DNA of 64,000 nt from Verrucomicrobiales bacterium (GTDB lineage: Bacteria; Verrucomicrobiota; Verrucomicrobiia; Verrucomicrobiales; DEV007), in contig JARGPH010000004.1 of assembly GCA_029213065.1 (NCBI GenBank), positions 1-64,000 of the forward strand, written 5' to 3'. Both the position numbers and the translations under genes were made by a program. The notes under the pieces were generated by a model that was given only the letters and a program-made list of their open reading frames with translations, did no database searches and was not told the DNA's origin. Shown here in pieces: positions 45,425 through 53,577 of the stretch (positions are counted from its first letter, which is position 1; every line of letters begins with the position of its first letter).

Positions 45425-46471
45425 TTAGAGGGTTACCCTGACTCCACCGTTCTTCGCACTCTCATAGATGGCGCAAATTAATGCAACCGCTCTTCGCGCT
45501 TCCTTGCCATCGACGCTGGGAGCGCGCCCCGCCTGAATCGATGAGACGACATCTTCGAAATTCAATTTGTGACCTTCAAAATTGATCGCCTTCGGGTCGT
45601 TCGCGCCAAGTCCTTTCGCGTTACTTCCCTGCATCAGCTCGCTCTTAACGACTTCGTCTTCGGGCGCGGATTCAGCGAAATCCCATACGCGAAATTTGTC
45701 ATCGGCGAGGAAAACAGATCCCTGATCGCCGCAAATTTGCAGCTCGGCCGGATGCCCCGTCGATGACCAACACGCCGTTGATCCCTGAATGACCCCGCGG
45801 GCGCCGCTCTTGAATTCCAGAATCGCAACCGCGGTATCTTCTACCTCGATCCCCTCGTGCGCGAGGCAGGCCATCGATGCCGTAACCGCTTCGACGTCGC
45901 CGGCCACATAAATGAGCTGATCGATGAGGTGAATCGACTGATTCATCAAGGCACCACCGCCATCGAGCGCCCAGGTTCCGCGCCAGGCGCCGGAGTCGTA
46001 ATAGGCCTGATCGCGATACCATTTCGTGTAGGCATCGCAGAGAGTGAGCTGTCCGAAACGCCCTTCGTCGGCTGCTTTTTTGAAAGCTTCCATCGCAGGA
46101 TGAAAACGACGATTGAAGATTCCGGCGAGGGTAACCCCGGCGTCTTCGCAGGCGTTGATCATCATGTCGATGCGCTCGGGAGTGACCTCGAGAGGCTTTT
46201 CACAGACGACATGCTTGCCTGCCTTCGCCGCTGCGAGAGCGGGTTCGAGGTGCGCCCCGCTCGGAGTTGCGATCGTGACGATATCCAGCTCAGGATCGGC
46301 GAGAAACGCTTCCAGATCGGTGTACCCTATGCCGCCATTCTCGGCGACGAGCTCGTCGACGGCTTCCTGACGACGTCCGTAAAATGAATGCAACTCCCCG
46401 CCTTCCATCGCCGCGATTGCCTTGGCGTGGAAGTTGGCGATCATGCCGGCTCCAATAATTCCGAATTTCAT
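45425..46471 (-). CDS. Gfo/Idh/MocA family NAD(P)-dependent oxidoreductase
   Basis: The 348-residue protein starts with the Rossmann motif GIIGAGMIANFHAKAIAAME. The family motif EKPLEV lies at about residue 93, followed by GALMNQSIHLIDQL with the catalytic His at about residue 183. These enzymes act on sugars, inositols or amino-sugar derivatives. The context, between an Nramp-like transporter and a sugar epimerase on the same strand, suggests sugar metabolism, but the substrate is unknown. A 66-bp gap follows the transporter gene. Confidence 0.9.
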   Translation of the reverse strand: MKFGIIGAGMIANFHAKAIAAMEGGELHSFYGRRQEAVDELVAENGGIGYTDLEAFLADPELDIVTIATPSGAHLEPALAAAKAGKHVVCEKPLEVTPERIDMMINACEDAGVTLAGIFNRRFHPAMEAFKKAADEGRFGQLTLCDAYTKWYRDQAYYDSGAWRGTWALDGGGALMNQSIHLIDQLIYVAGDVEAVTASMACLAHEGIEVEDTAVAILEFKSGARGVIQGSTACWSSTGHPAELQICGDQGSVFLADDKFRVWDFAESAPEDEVVKSELMQGSNAKGLGANDPKAINFEGHKLNFEDVVSSIQAGRAPSVDGKEARRAVALICAIYESAKNGGVRVTL

Positions 46472-46537
46472 GAGTTTCGCCGCGAGGCGGCGGTCAAAGG
46501 TGAAAAGTTTAAAATGGTATCGCGGGGCGACTCGTGA

Positions 46538-48235
46538 TTAGCGGGTGCTCTTCTTGTTGTTGGAAATGAATCCGAAAATTCCGATGACGAACAGTACGAG
46601 GAGGACTCCGATACCGACTTTACCCATGGGGAAGCTGCCGAGCATCTTGCCTTTCAGCGCCCAAACCGAGCCGAGCGTGGCGAGGCCGGTGGCGATGATC
46701 ATGAGCACGTTCCAGACAACCCGTTTTCCACCGCGTGGCATCGCATCGCCGAGGAGGCGCTTCGAGTTCATCATGAGAAGGAAGATGAAATAGGCAATCG
46801 GAAGGAGTGAGCTACCGATAACCGATGTCGGCACCGCGAGGGCGGCCTTCGACTCCCCTGTCCAAATCAGAGGGAAACAGATTCCGAGGAGTCCGGGAAT
46901 GAGGCTGCCGAGGAAGTGAAGTTTCTTGTCACCGGGGCGGCCCATCGCCTCACAAAGACAGAATCCGTTGATGAGCATGAGAATAATGATCGTCGAGAGC
47001 GCCATTCCGAGAACGCCGACACCGAAGATGATTTTTCCAATGCCGGGTCCGGCGAGAGAGGAAAGTGACTTGGCAAGATCGGAGTCTTTACGGTCAACGA
47101 GCATCGCGGCGATTCGCTTGTCGGCAATCGCCATCCCATCGCGAAGTTCGTCCACTTTTCCGGAAAGGGCATCCCCTTCGAGGCCGGCCAGCTCCGTGGC
47201 GTATTGCGCCTTAACGAAATTATCGGCTTCTCCGGCAAAGCTCGCTTCTCTTCCCTCGATAACGGTGCCGTCCTCGTTGAGAATGTCAGCGGTCTGACCG
47301 TGAAACTGACTCGCGGCAGCGATGACGATACAGGCAGTGGCGATGAGGAAAGGAATGATAAGTCCGGTCCCGAGATCAAAAATGGCGAGTCCGCGGTGAT
47401 TTTTGCCCCATCCTTTGCGAAGCATCGAGTATGGAAGGAGGAAGGTCATGTTGATCCCGACGGCGGTTCCGAAGGCGGCGATGATCTTATCTTTCTGCAA
47501 TCCGGCAACGCGATCCGCCCAGTAGGAACCGGTCTCACCGGTTGCCTCGATCGCAGCAGCAATCGCCGGAGCGGGCTCACGAATGCTCGAAAATTTAGGA
47601 ATAAATCCCTGAAGAATCGTTCCCCAGTCAATCGCATCCGTGGTCGTGAGTTTGATAACGACGAGGAAGAAGGAAACAACGACGATTCCGACCATCCCCT
47701 TGAGAATGCCTTCAAAAATCTTCAATCCTTTGCTGTCCGAATCGTAAGCGCGGACGACGAATGCAGCGGCCACGAGGAGGACGGCACCGATTGCCCAGGG
47801 GGCCCAGGAAACACCCTCAAGAGAGGGAATCAGATTTTGCTGAACCGCTCCGGTTCCCAAAGCAAACTGTGGCAAACACCAGACGATGTTAGCCATCATC
47901 GCAGCAATGAGCCACGCCCAGCCCAGAACAGGACTGACGTGCTTGTTAATCGCAGCAAAAGGACGCTCACCCGTGGAAAGGGTCACATAGGCAATCGCAC
48001 TGAGCATCACCACTCCGAGAATCATCGCGAGGGGCTGCAGCCACCTGAGGCTGTAGCCCATAAGAACACCGAGGAAGAGTGCCCCGGCGAGCGACCCGCC
48101 TCCCAGTGTGATTGCCGCCTGCAGCCACCCCGGACCAGACTTTTTGGTGTAATAGCCAAGGCGTTTCCCAAAAGGCTTTTTGCTCAAAGCCTCGAGTTCA
48201 GCTGACTCCTGTTCGTTCACTTGCGGTTCGCTCAT
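46538..48235 (-). CDS. Nramp-superfamily transporter lacking the canonical metal motifs
   Basis: The 565-residue polytopic protein has about eleven TM helices and aligns by eye with the Nramp fold. TM1 reads KKSGPGWLQAAITLGGGSLA. The canonical DPGN of TM1 and MPH of TM6 are absent (TM6 reads GINMTFLLPYSMLRKGWG), so it may not carry Mn/Fe. A soluble loop of about 90 residues (FHGQTADILNEDGTVIEG onward) interrupts the helices around residues 320-400. It heads a unit with the Gfo/Idh/MocA and epimerase genes, so an organic or Mg-like substrate is possible. Confidence 0.72.
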   Translation of the reverse strand: MSEPQVNEQESAELEALSKKPFGKRLGYYTKKSGPGWLQAAITLGGGSLAGALFLGVLMGYSLRWLQPLAMILGVVMLSAIAYVTLSTGERPFAAINKHVSPVLGWAWLIAAMMANIVWCLPQFALGTGAVQQNLIPSLEGVSWAPWAIGAVLLVAAAFVVRAYDSDSKGLKIFEGILKGMVGIVVVSFFLVVIKLTTTDAIDWGTILQGFIPKFSSIREPAPAIAAAIEATGETGSYWADRVAGLQKDKIIAAFGTAVGINMTFLLPYSMLRKGWGKNHRGLAIFDLGTGLIIPFLIATACIVIAAASQFHGQTADILNEDGTVIEGREASFAGEADNFVKAQYATELAGLEGDALSGKVDELRDGMAIADKRIAAMLVDRKDSDLAKSLSSLAGPGIGKIIFGVGVLGMALSTIIILMLINGFCLCEAMGRPGDKKLHFLGSLIPGLLGICFPLIWTGESKAALAVPTSVIGSSLLPIAYFIFLLMMNSKRLLGDAMPRGGKRVVWNVLMIIATGLATLGSVWALKGKMLGSFPMGKVGIGVLLVLFVIGIFGFISNNKKSTR

Positions 48236-48586
48236 AAATACGGTGGTAAAAGGTTCTCCTCAAATCAGTGGAGAGGGCGATTCTAGCGACTGCAACACCA
48301 CCGTCAAGACCGGCATCCTGTTATCTAAAAAATCCGAATGGCACGTCGATCGGTCCATGAGCCGTAAAGGGAGGAGGATTTCTTCACCGCTAAATATTCG
48401 GGAGAGGCTGCGATGGAACGAGTCTCGTTCCTCTACTATGAAAAATCGAAGTGGAGCCACGGGGGAACGCCGTCCCCGCGATGCCTCACACCGGGACAAT
48501 TTGCGAGGCAAAATGAGTTCCAATCCGGTGGCGGAGACGCGAAGCGTGAACTTGATCCAGCGCGTTGAATCGTGTTGGATTAGGGT
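48236..48586. other. Divergent intergenic region with one dispersed palindrome
   Basis: No gene is seen here. GGAACGAG-T-CTCGTTCC (48415-48431), followed by TCTAC, is a perfect palindrome of the same family as 58704-58726. Promoters for the transporter (minus) and the glycosyltransferase (plus) must lie here, but I cannot point to a clear pair of boxes. Confidence 0.5.
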
Positions 48587-49258
48587 GTGCCCACTATTTC
48601 CGTGATTATCCCGACGCTGAACGAAGCCGGCGGCATTGCTTCGACGATTGCTTCACTCCGCGAAGCAGGGCTCGATGATATTCTCGTCGTCGATGGAGGG
48701 AGTGAAGACGACACCGTCGGGATCGCGGGAAACCTCGGATGCACCGTGATCGGCAATGTGACGGGAGGTCGCGCCGGGCAGATGAACCGGGGGGCGGAAA
48801 ATTGCGACGGAGACGTTCTCTTTTTTCTCCACGGCGACACAACTTTGCCGGTTCGGGCAGCAGAGCGCTTGAGGAAAATTGCCGAACCATCGTGCCACAT
48901 CGTCGGGGGCGGGTTCGTGCGCTATTTCGAGAGCCCGTCGCTTTTCCTGAAGCTCACCTGCTGGCTTGCCGGGATCCGGAGCAGATGGTTCGGCGTTTTC
49001 CTCGGCGATCAGGGGATTTTTGTGAGACGGGAGATTTTCGAGACACTGGAAGGCTTTGATGAAACGCTCCCCTACGGCGAGGATCTCGATTTTTCGATGC
49101 GGATGAGAACCCTCGGGAAGACGGCGACGATCACTCCGGCGGTTCTGAGCTCGGCGCGGCGCTTCGATCAAAAAGGACCATTGGGCCAAACCCTGAGCGA
49201 TTTCACCGTCGCCCGGGAAATCATACGGGAATCACGCGAACGGATCGCGGCATCATGA
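48587..49258 (+). CDS. Family 2 glycosyltransferase (TIGR04283-type)
   Basis: The 223-residue product starts at a GTG at 48587. It shows the GT-A fold of TIGR04283 enzymes: SVIIPTLNEAGGIASTIASL, ILVVDGGSEDDTV, GRAGQMNRGA, FLHGDTTLP and EDLDFSMRMRTLG. It probably transfers a sugar to a lipid or small molecule at the membrane. The gene ends in an ATGA overlap with mlaE, so it is tied to the lipid-transport genes. The product of the reaction cannot be told. Confidence 0.88.
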   Translation: MPTISVIIPTLNEAGGIASTIASLREAGLDDILVVDGGSEDDTVGIAGNLGCTVIGNVTGGRAGQMNRGAENCDGDVLFFLHGDTTLPVRAAERLRKIAEPSCHIVGGGFVRYFESPSLFLKLTCWLAGIRSRWFGVFLGDQGIFVRREIFETLEGFDETLPYGEDLDFSMRMRTLGKTATITPAVLSSARRFDQKGPLGQTLSDFTVAREIIRESRERIAAS

Positions 49259-50052
49259 GCGAGCACCGGTCCCACGACTCCCCGCTGACGGCGTTCGCCT
49301 CGTTTTTCGGCGAGGTCACGCTGCTCGGCTGGAACGTCTTGAAGAGCGTCCTCCGATTTCGGATTCGATTTGCAGAACTGCTGAAGCAGATCGCCTTCAT
49401 CGGGGTGGGATCTCAGGCCGTTGTCATCATCACCGGAGGATTCACCGGAGCGGTCTTTGCAGCGCAGGCCTACTACAAATTCAATCAGCTCGGGCTCGCG
49501 ACCGCGACTGGCCCCGTCGTATCACTCGCGATGTGCCGCGAGCTAGGCCCCGTTCTCGCAGGCCTCATGGTGGCGGGACGCGCCGGAGCTTCCATGGCCG
49601 CCGAAATCGGGAGCATGAAAGTGACCGAACAAATCGACGCGCTGCGGGCCATGGGCGTCGCGCCGACGGACTACCTCGTCGTTCCCCGAACTCTCGCAAT
49701 GGTGATTTCGATGCCCATTCTCGTGGGCGAGGCGATTGCTTTCGGCATTCTCGCGGCGGATCTGATCACGGTCGAACTCTTCGCTGTTCCCCGCACCTGG
49801 TTTTGGGAACAGCTTTCCCAACACACCGGGCCGGACGACATTCTCGTGGGCCTGATCAAAGGCGCCTTTTTCGGACTCATCATCGTCCTCACCGCCTGCC
49901 AGCAGGGCCTGGGATCGTCAGGAGGCGCGAGCGGCGTGGGAAAAGCGACCACGCAGACAGTCGTTTACGCTTCCCTCACCATTCTCATCGTGAATCTCTT
50001 TCTCACCCTCGGATTCAACCAGTGGCTGCCGATGATCCCCTTCGCCCCATGA
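49255..50052 (+). CDS. mlaE: MlaE-family ABC transporter permease
   Basis: The 265-residue protein has five or six TM helices and the MlaE motifs ITGGFTGAVFAAQAYYKF, ELGPVLAGLMVAGRAGASMA, EIGSMKVTEQIDALRAMGV and GLIKGAFFGLIIVLTACQ. In Mla systems the permease dimer moves phospholipids between the inner membrane and the periplasmic carrier. It overlaps the glycosyltransferase gene before it and mlaF after it by 4 bp each (ATGA). Confidence 0.92.
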   Translation: MSEHRSHDSPLTAFASFFGEVTLLGWNVLKSVLRFRIRFAELLKQIAFIGVGSQAVVIITGGFTGAVFAAQAYYKFNQLGLATATGPVVSLAMCRELGPVLAGLMVAGRAGASMAAEIGSMKVTEQIDALRAMGVAPTDYLVVPRTLAMVISMPILVGEAIAFGILAADLITVELFAVPRTWFWEQLSQHTGPDDILVGLIKGAFFGLIIVLTACQQGLGSSGGASGVGKATTQTVVYASLTILIVNLFLTLGFNQWLPMIPFAP

Positions 50053-50819
50053 ATTCCCACCTCACAGAACAAAACGACTTTTTCGTGGTCGAAGGCCTCA
50101 CGAAAGCCTTTCATGGGAAACCCGTTCTAAAAGGCACCACCTTTACGATCCCGCGGGGAAAAACGACCGTGATCCTCGGGGGAAGCGGCGCGGGGAAAAG
50201 CGTCCTTCTCAAGCATCTCAACGGCCTCTTCACTCCTGACGCCGGAACCGTTTTCGTCGATGGCGAATCGCTCGCGGGAAAGCACGAATCAGAGCTCGTT
50301 CCGATCCGCCGGAAGATCGGCATTCTCTTCCAGAACGGGGCCCTTTTCGACTCAATGAGCGTGGCGGAGAATGTCGCTTTCCCCCTGAAAGAGCAATCGA
50401 AACTCCCTCATTCAGAAATCGCTTCCCGTGTTTCCGAAACGCTCGAGCATGTTGGTCTCGCTGACGCGGCGGAGACGATGCCGGGTGATCTTTCGGGGGG
50501 AATGAGGAAGCGGGCCGGCCTTGCCAGAGCCATCATCACCCATCCCGAAGCGATGCTCTACGACGAGCCGACCGCAGGACTGGACCCGATTCTTGCCACC
50601 ACCATCGCGAAGCTGATTACCCGACTGAAAGAGGAACTTTCTCTCACTTCAGTGGTCGTGACCCACCACCTCGGTCTCGTCCGGACCGTGGCCGATCAGG
50701 TCATATTTCTGAGTGAAGGTTCGGTCATTTTCCAGGGAAGCGTCGACGAGTTCAACGCCTCGCGCCTTCCCATACTGCTCGAATACCGGGGCGCGGATGA
50801 ATCGCTCGCTGAAAACTGA
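50049..50819 (+). CDS. mlaF: MlaF-family ABC transporter ATP-binding protein
   Basis: The product is 256 residues from the ATG at 50049, which overlaps the mlaE stop; the longer open frame to 49533 reads through mlaE in another frame and is not used. Walker A is LGGSGAGKS, the signature is LSGGMRKRAGLARAI, Walker B is AMLYDEPTAGLDP, and the switch His is in VVVTHHLG. It powers lipid movement by MlaE. The usual MlaD substrate-binding gene does not follow; the next gene is a nucleoid-associated protein. Confidence 0.94.
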   Translation: MNSHLTEQNDFFVVEGLTKAFHGKPVLKGTTFTIPRGKTTVILGGSGAGKSVLLKHLNGLFTPDAGTVFVDGESLAGKHESELVPIRRKIGILFQNGALFDSMSVAENVAFPLKEQSKLPHSEIASRVSETLEHVGLADAAETMPGDLSGGMRKRAGLARAIITHPEAMLYDEPTAGLDPILATTIAKLITRLKEELSLTSVVVTHHLGLVRTVADQVIFLSEGSVIFQGSVDEFNASRLPILLEYRGADESLAEN

Positions 50820-50859
50820 TTCGAGCTTGCTTGCGGGTATAAATACACGAAATCAAAGA

Positions 50860-51915
50860 ATGGGACTCTCGGTAAATTTCAAAAAAGCGGCGCTATCAAC
50901 GATGTCACTCGCGAAAGTGGGTAATCCGATGCGCGACGAACCACTCCAGACTTCGCAGACGCTCTGCCGATTCAAAGACGAGGAAGCCGAGATCTTAACG
51001 CATTCCTTTCTCAAATCGTTCAAGTCGCTGGAACTCCACCACTTGACGCACCACACCGCCGTCGAGAGCAATGAACTCTTCGGCTATGCCGCATCAATCT
51101 TTGAAGACAATTCCTCCTTACTCGAGAAAGGCGCCGGCATCGCACGGCACCTCTATGCGACCTCGAATCACCCGAACATCAAGTCCGGTGATCTCTGCGT
51201 CGCCCTCATCGATGACATTGTCATCTCCGGTGAAAGCGTTCAGGCAATCAGCATCGTAAAGTCGGAGAGCAAAGTCCCCTTTCTCCAGATCTCCGAACGC
51301 GACGGCGACCTGGTCCTCACCACTGAACAGGGAATCTATCCCGACAAAATCGACAAAGGCTGCCTCATCATCAACCACGGTCGGGCCGATGGTTTCTCAG
51401 TCTACCTTTTCGACAAAGCGGGCGGCAACACTCAGTTCTGGGTTCGCGATTTCGTCGGCGCCGAGCCGGTCACCAATGATGATTACCTCACGAAACGCTA
51501 CTCGGAGCTCTGCGTCGCCTTTGCTGAAAAAGGACTCCCCGAAGAGACCAAGCAGGAAGAGCGCATGGCCGTCGCCAGCGAAACGATGAATTACATCAAC
51601 GAGCACGAGGAATTTGATCTCGAAGATTTCAACAAAACCGCGTTGAAAGAGCCGGAGCGCATCGCCCAGTTCGAGGCCTTCAAGGTCGACTACGAAGAGG
51701 AGAAGGGACAGGTCCTCGAAGAAAAGTTTTCCGTTTCAAAAAAGGAAGCTGAGAAGGCGGAAGGTCGCCTCAAGAGCCGTCTCAAGCTCGACGTCGGCGT
51801 CACAATGAGCTTTTCCAACGGCTTCATTCATCAGGCTGCGAACTTCATGGAACGCGGTCACGATGACGAAAAGGACATGGAATACGTGAAGATTTACTAC
51901 TACCGCGAGGAGTAG
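50860..51915 (+). CDS. 37-kDa nucleoid-associated protein (YejK/NdpA family)
   Basis: The product is 351 residues from the ATG at 50860, chosen over an in-frame start inside mlaF. It matches PF04245: LHHLTHHTAVESNELFGYAA, DLCVALIDDIVISGESVQAI, KGCLIINHG, and FWVRDFVGAEPVTNDDYLTK. Family members bind DNA and are found with the nucleoid, but their role is unclear. It follows mlaF by 40 bp and may be read from the same transcript or its own promoter. Confidence 0.85.
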   Translation: MGLSVNFKKAALSTMSLAKVGNPMRDEPLQTSQTLCRFKDEEAEILTHSFLKSFKSLELHHLTHHTAVESNELFGYAASIFEDNSSLLEKGAGIARHLYATSNHPNIKSGDLCVALIDDIVISGESVQAISIVKSESKVPFLQISERDGDLVLTTEQGIYPDKIDKGCLIINHGRADGFSVYLFDKAGGNTQFWVRDFVGAEPVTNDDYLTKRYSELCVAFAEKGLPEETKQEERMAVASETMNYINEHEEFDLEDFNKTALKEPERIAQFEAFKVDYEEEKGQVLEEKFSVSKKEAEKAEGRLKSRLKLDVGVTMSFSNGFIHQAANFMERGHDDEKDMEYVKIYYYREE

Positions 51916-52139
51916 TGGCATCGCCTCCCGTTTCAGTAAGAGTGACAATTACGCCCGATAAGTTCACTGAGACCGGGAGTTCGCAGAGTCGCAATCCCCG
52001 CAGCTCCAGCTATTGGAGGGCAATTGGATTACGCCGTTGATGGTCGAATGAACTCGTCCTGACAGGCTTTAAAGATTGTATTCACGGGAGCGGTCCGCTA
52101 CGATAACGCTCCCGCAAACCCTGCGCGTGTCTCCTTTTT
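51916..52139 (+). promoter_or_regulatory. Intergenic region with an 8-bp inverted repeat before the Hint gene
   Basis: CGGGAGCG (52085-52092) and CGCTCCCG (52107-52114) form a perfect inverted repeat with a 14-nt loop, 25 bp upstream of the ATG at 52140. GATAAC in the loop could be a -10 box. It may be an operator or a leader hairpin. Nothing else stands out in this gap. Confidence 0.4.
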
Positions 52140-52715
52140 ATGAATTTTTTGTCTTACTTCCGCTCTGCCGGAAATTCGCTTCGAATCCTGTCTTTGGGAG
52201 CGATTCTGTCTTACTCGGTTTCGCTCACCGGTTGCGGCCTAATCGGCCCCACCGCTCAGATGGCTATCGCGCTGGCACCTCTGAAACTGCTCTTTGCCTG
52301 CCTTCCTGAAGGCACTCAGATCGACATCCCCGGGGGAGAAAGCCGTGCCGTTGAATCCCTCAAAGCAGGCGAAATGATCGTCGGTTATGACGGCGAACCC
52401 GTGCGCATTCGCCAAATCAGCGGCTACCTCGAAGATCCCGAAGAGTCTGAATTTCTAGCGGTTACTTTCACAAACGGTTCAACCGTTGATCTCTGCACGA
52501 TGCACCGGATCGGCGGCGTCCGTGCCAAAGAACTTATCGTCGGAAGCACCGTTTCCGATGGTCATGAGGTCGAGTCGATTCGCTCCTATCGCGGGGTCGA
52601 ACGCTCTTATGACATTCTTACTGAAGACGGGGGCTACCGCATCGGCGGGATCCCCGTCAACAGCATGATCGAAGAGATGTATGAAGCGGGCCAGACGGGA
52701 AAGATTTCCGACTGA
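52140..52715 (+). CDS. Lipoprotein with a Hint (Hedgehog/intein-like) domain
   Basis: The 191-residue product has a lipoprotein signal (SYSVSLTGC, lipobox LTGC with Cys at about residue 32). From Cys54 it reads CLPEGTQIDIPGGESRAVES, then LKAGEMIVGYDGEP, matching the start of Hint domains. The later block is DLCTMHRIGGVRAKELIVGS, followed by SYDILTEDGGYRIGGIPVNS. The final Asn is present, but the usual His before it is Val. Hint domains self-splice or cleave. Here there is no C-extein of note, only a short tail, so the role is unclear. It is followed 62 bp later by the His-rich secreted protein. Confidence 0.72.
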   Translation: MNFLSYFRSAGNSLRILSLGAILSYSVSLTGCGLIGPTAQMAIALAPLKLLFACLPEGTQIDIPGGESRAVESLKAGEMIVGYDGEPVRIRQISGYLEDPEESEFLAVTFTNGSTVDLCTMHRIGGVRAKELIVGSTVSDGHEVESIRSYRGVERSYDILTEDGGYRIGGIPVNSMIEEMYEAGQTGKISD

Positions 52716-52777
52716 TTTCCCGAATAACCCCCGAGACTGATTCGTCATACAAGAGAAGCCACCCCCGGCAAAATAAC

Positions 52778-53443
52778 ATGAAAAAATCCCAATCAAAACT
52801 CGCCATCACTGCAACCGCGGCACTTGTTGTGCTTGGGTTCGCTACGCAAAAAACCGAAGCAGCTGGCGGCGACCGGCTTATCAGCTACGCTCATGCTCTT
52901 GAGAATACAGTCGCGAAGCTCAATGTTGAGATTCGTGAGCACTACTCACACACAAGGATTTATCGCCACATGCTTTCTGATACAGCCCACCTTCGGGCCG
53001 AGGCGGAACACATTGATCAACTCTCGCACAACCCCTACACCTCAATCATCCACCTCCGCACCGATATCATCGAAGTTGATAAGCACGTGCACCATCTCCA
53101 CGATCTGATCGACGGGGCCGAAAATGGACGCTACGGGCACGTTCACGGCGATACGCGGCACGTGCACAGCCTCATGGAATACATGGAGAGACTCGTTCAC
53201 TCAATGGAAGTCGAGGTCGACCGCATTCAACGAATGCAACGCGATCCACACCACGGTCACAGCTCGCACGGTGGACACGACCGTCATGATTCGCATCGCG
53301 GTCACCGCGATTCGCGAACCGACCCACGCAACATCAACAATTACATGGGCAATCAGTGGAATCGAAACAGCACTCACGGACAATCGCAACGGACCATTCA
53401 GATTGACCCACGGGGCTTCTTCAACCTCTTCCGCGGCCGGTAA
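52778..53443 (+). CDS. Secreted His-rich helical protein
   Basis: The 221-residue product has a signal peptide (ITATAALVVLGFATQKTEA). A mostly helical region with regularly spaced His follows (HALENTVAKLNVEIREHYSH, RTDIIEVDKHVHHLHDLID), then a His/Asp/Arg-rich tail (HHGHSSHGGHDRHDSHRGHR). No family is recognised. The His content suggests metal binding in the periplasm. It ends at a strong terminator and sits beside the Hint lipoprotein on the same strand. Confidence 0.62.
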   Translation: MKKSQSKLAITATAALVVLGFATQKTEAAGGDRLISYAHALENTVAKLNVEIREHYSHTRIYRHMLSDTAHLRAEAEHIDQLSHNPYTSIIHLRTDIIEVDKHVHHLHDLIDGAENGRYGHVHGDTRHVHSLMEYMERLVHSMEVEVDRIQRMQRDPHHGHSSHGGHDRHDSHRGHRDSRTDPRNINNYMGNQWNRNSTHGQSQRTIQIDPRGFFNLFRGR

Positions 53444-53471
53444 TACCGGAAGCCGCCCCCGCGAACGAAAA

Positions 53472-53498
53472 AGCAGCTCAACTTGAGCTGCTTTTTTT
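53472..53498. terminator. Strong bidirectional rho-independent terminator
   Basis: AGCAGCTCAA and TTGAGCTGCT form a perfect stem (53472-53492) followed by seven T on the plus strand, with five A before it that give a T-run on the minus strand. It ends the His-rich gene and could also stop transcripts of the suf operon. Confidence 0.92.
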
Positions 53499-53507
53499 GG
53501 GTCCGCC

Positions 53508-53577
53508 GATCAGCAGATCAGCAGATCAGCAGATCAGCAGATCAGCAGATCAGCGATAGATCAGCGATAGATCAGGC
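53508..53577. repeat. Microsatellite of 8-bp GATCAGCA units
   Basis: Five copies of GATCAGCA (53508-53547) run into two copies of GATCAGCGATA and a final GATCAG. The repeat reaches the stop codon of sufD (53572-53574). Such tracts often vary in copy number between strains. Confidence 0.93.

Noticed and set aside
49533-50048. N-terminal extension of MlaF in the long open frame
   Set aside because: This part is mlaE read in another frame; the ABC domain starts at the ATG at 50049, which overlaps the mlaE stop.
53508-53577. Replication origin or iteron array
   Set aside because: The repeat is an 8-bp microsatellite at a gene end with no rep or dnaA gene and no DnaA boxes.
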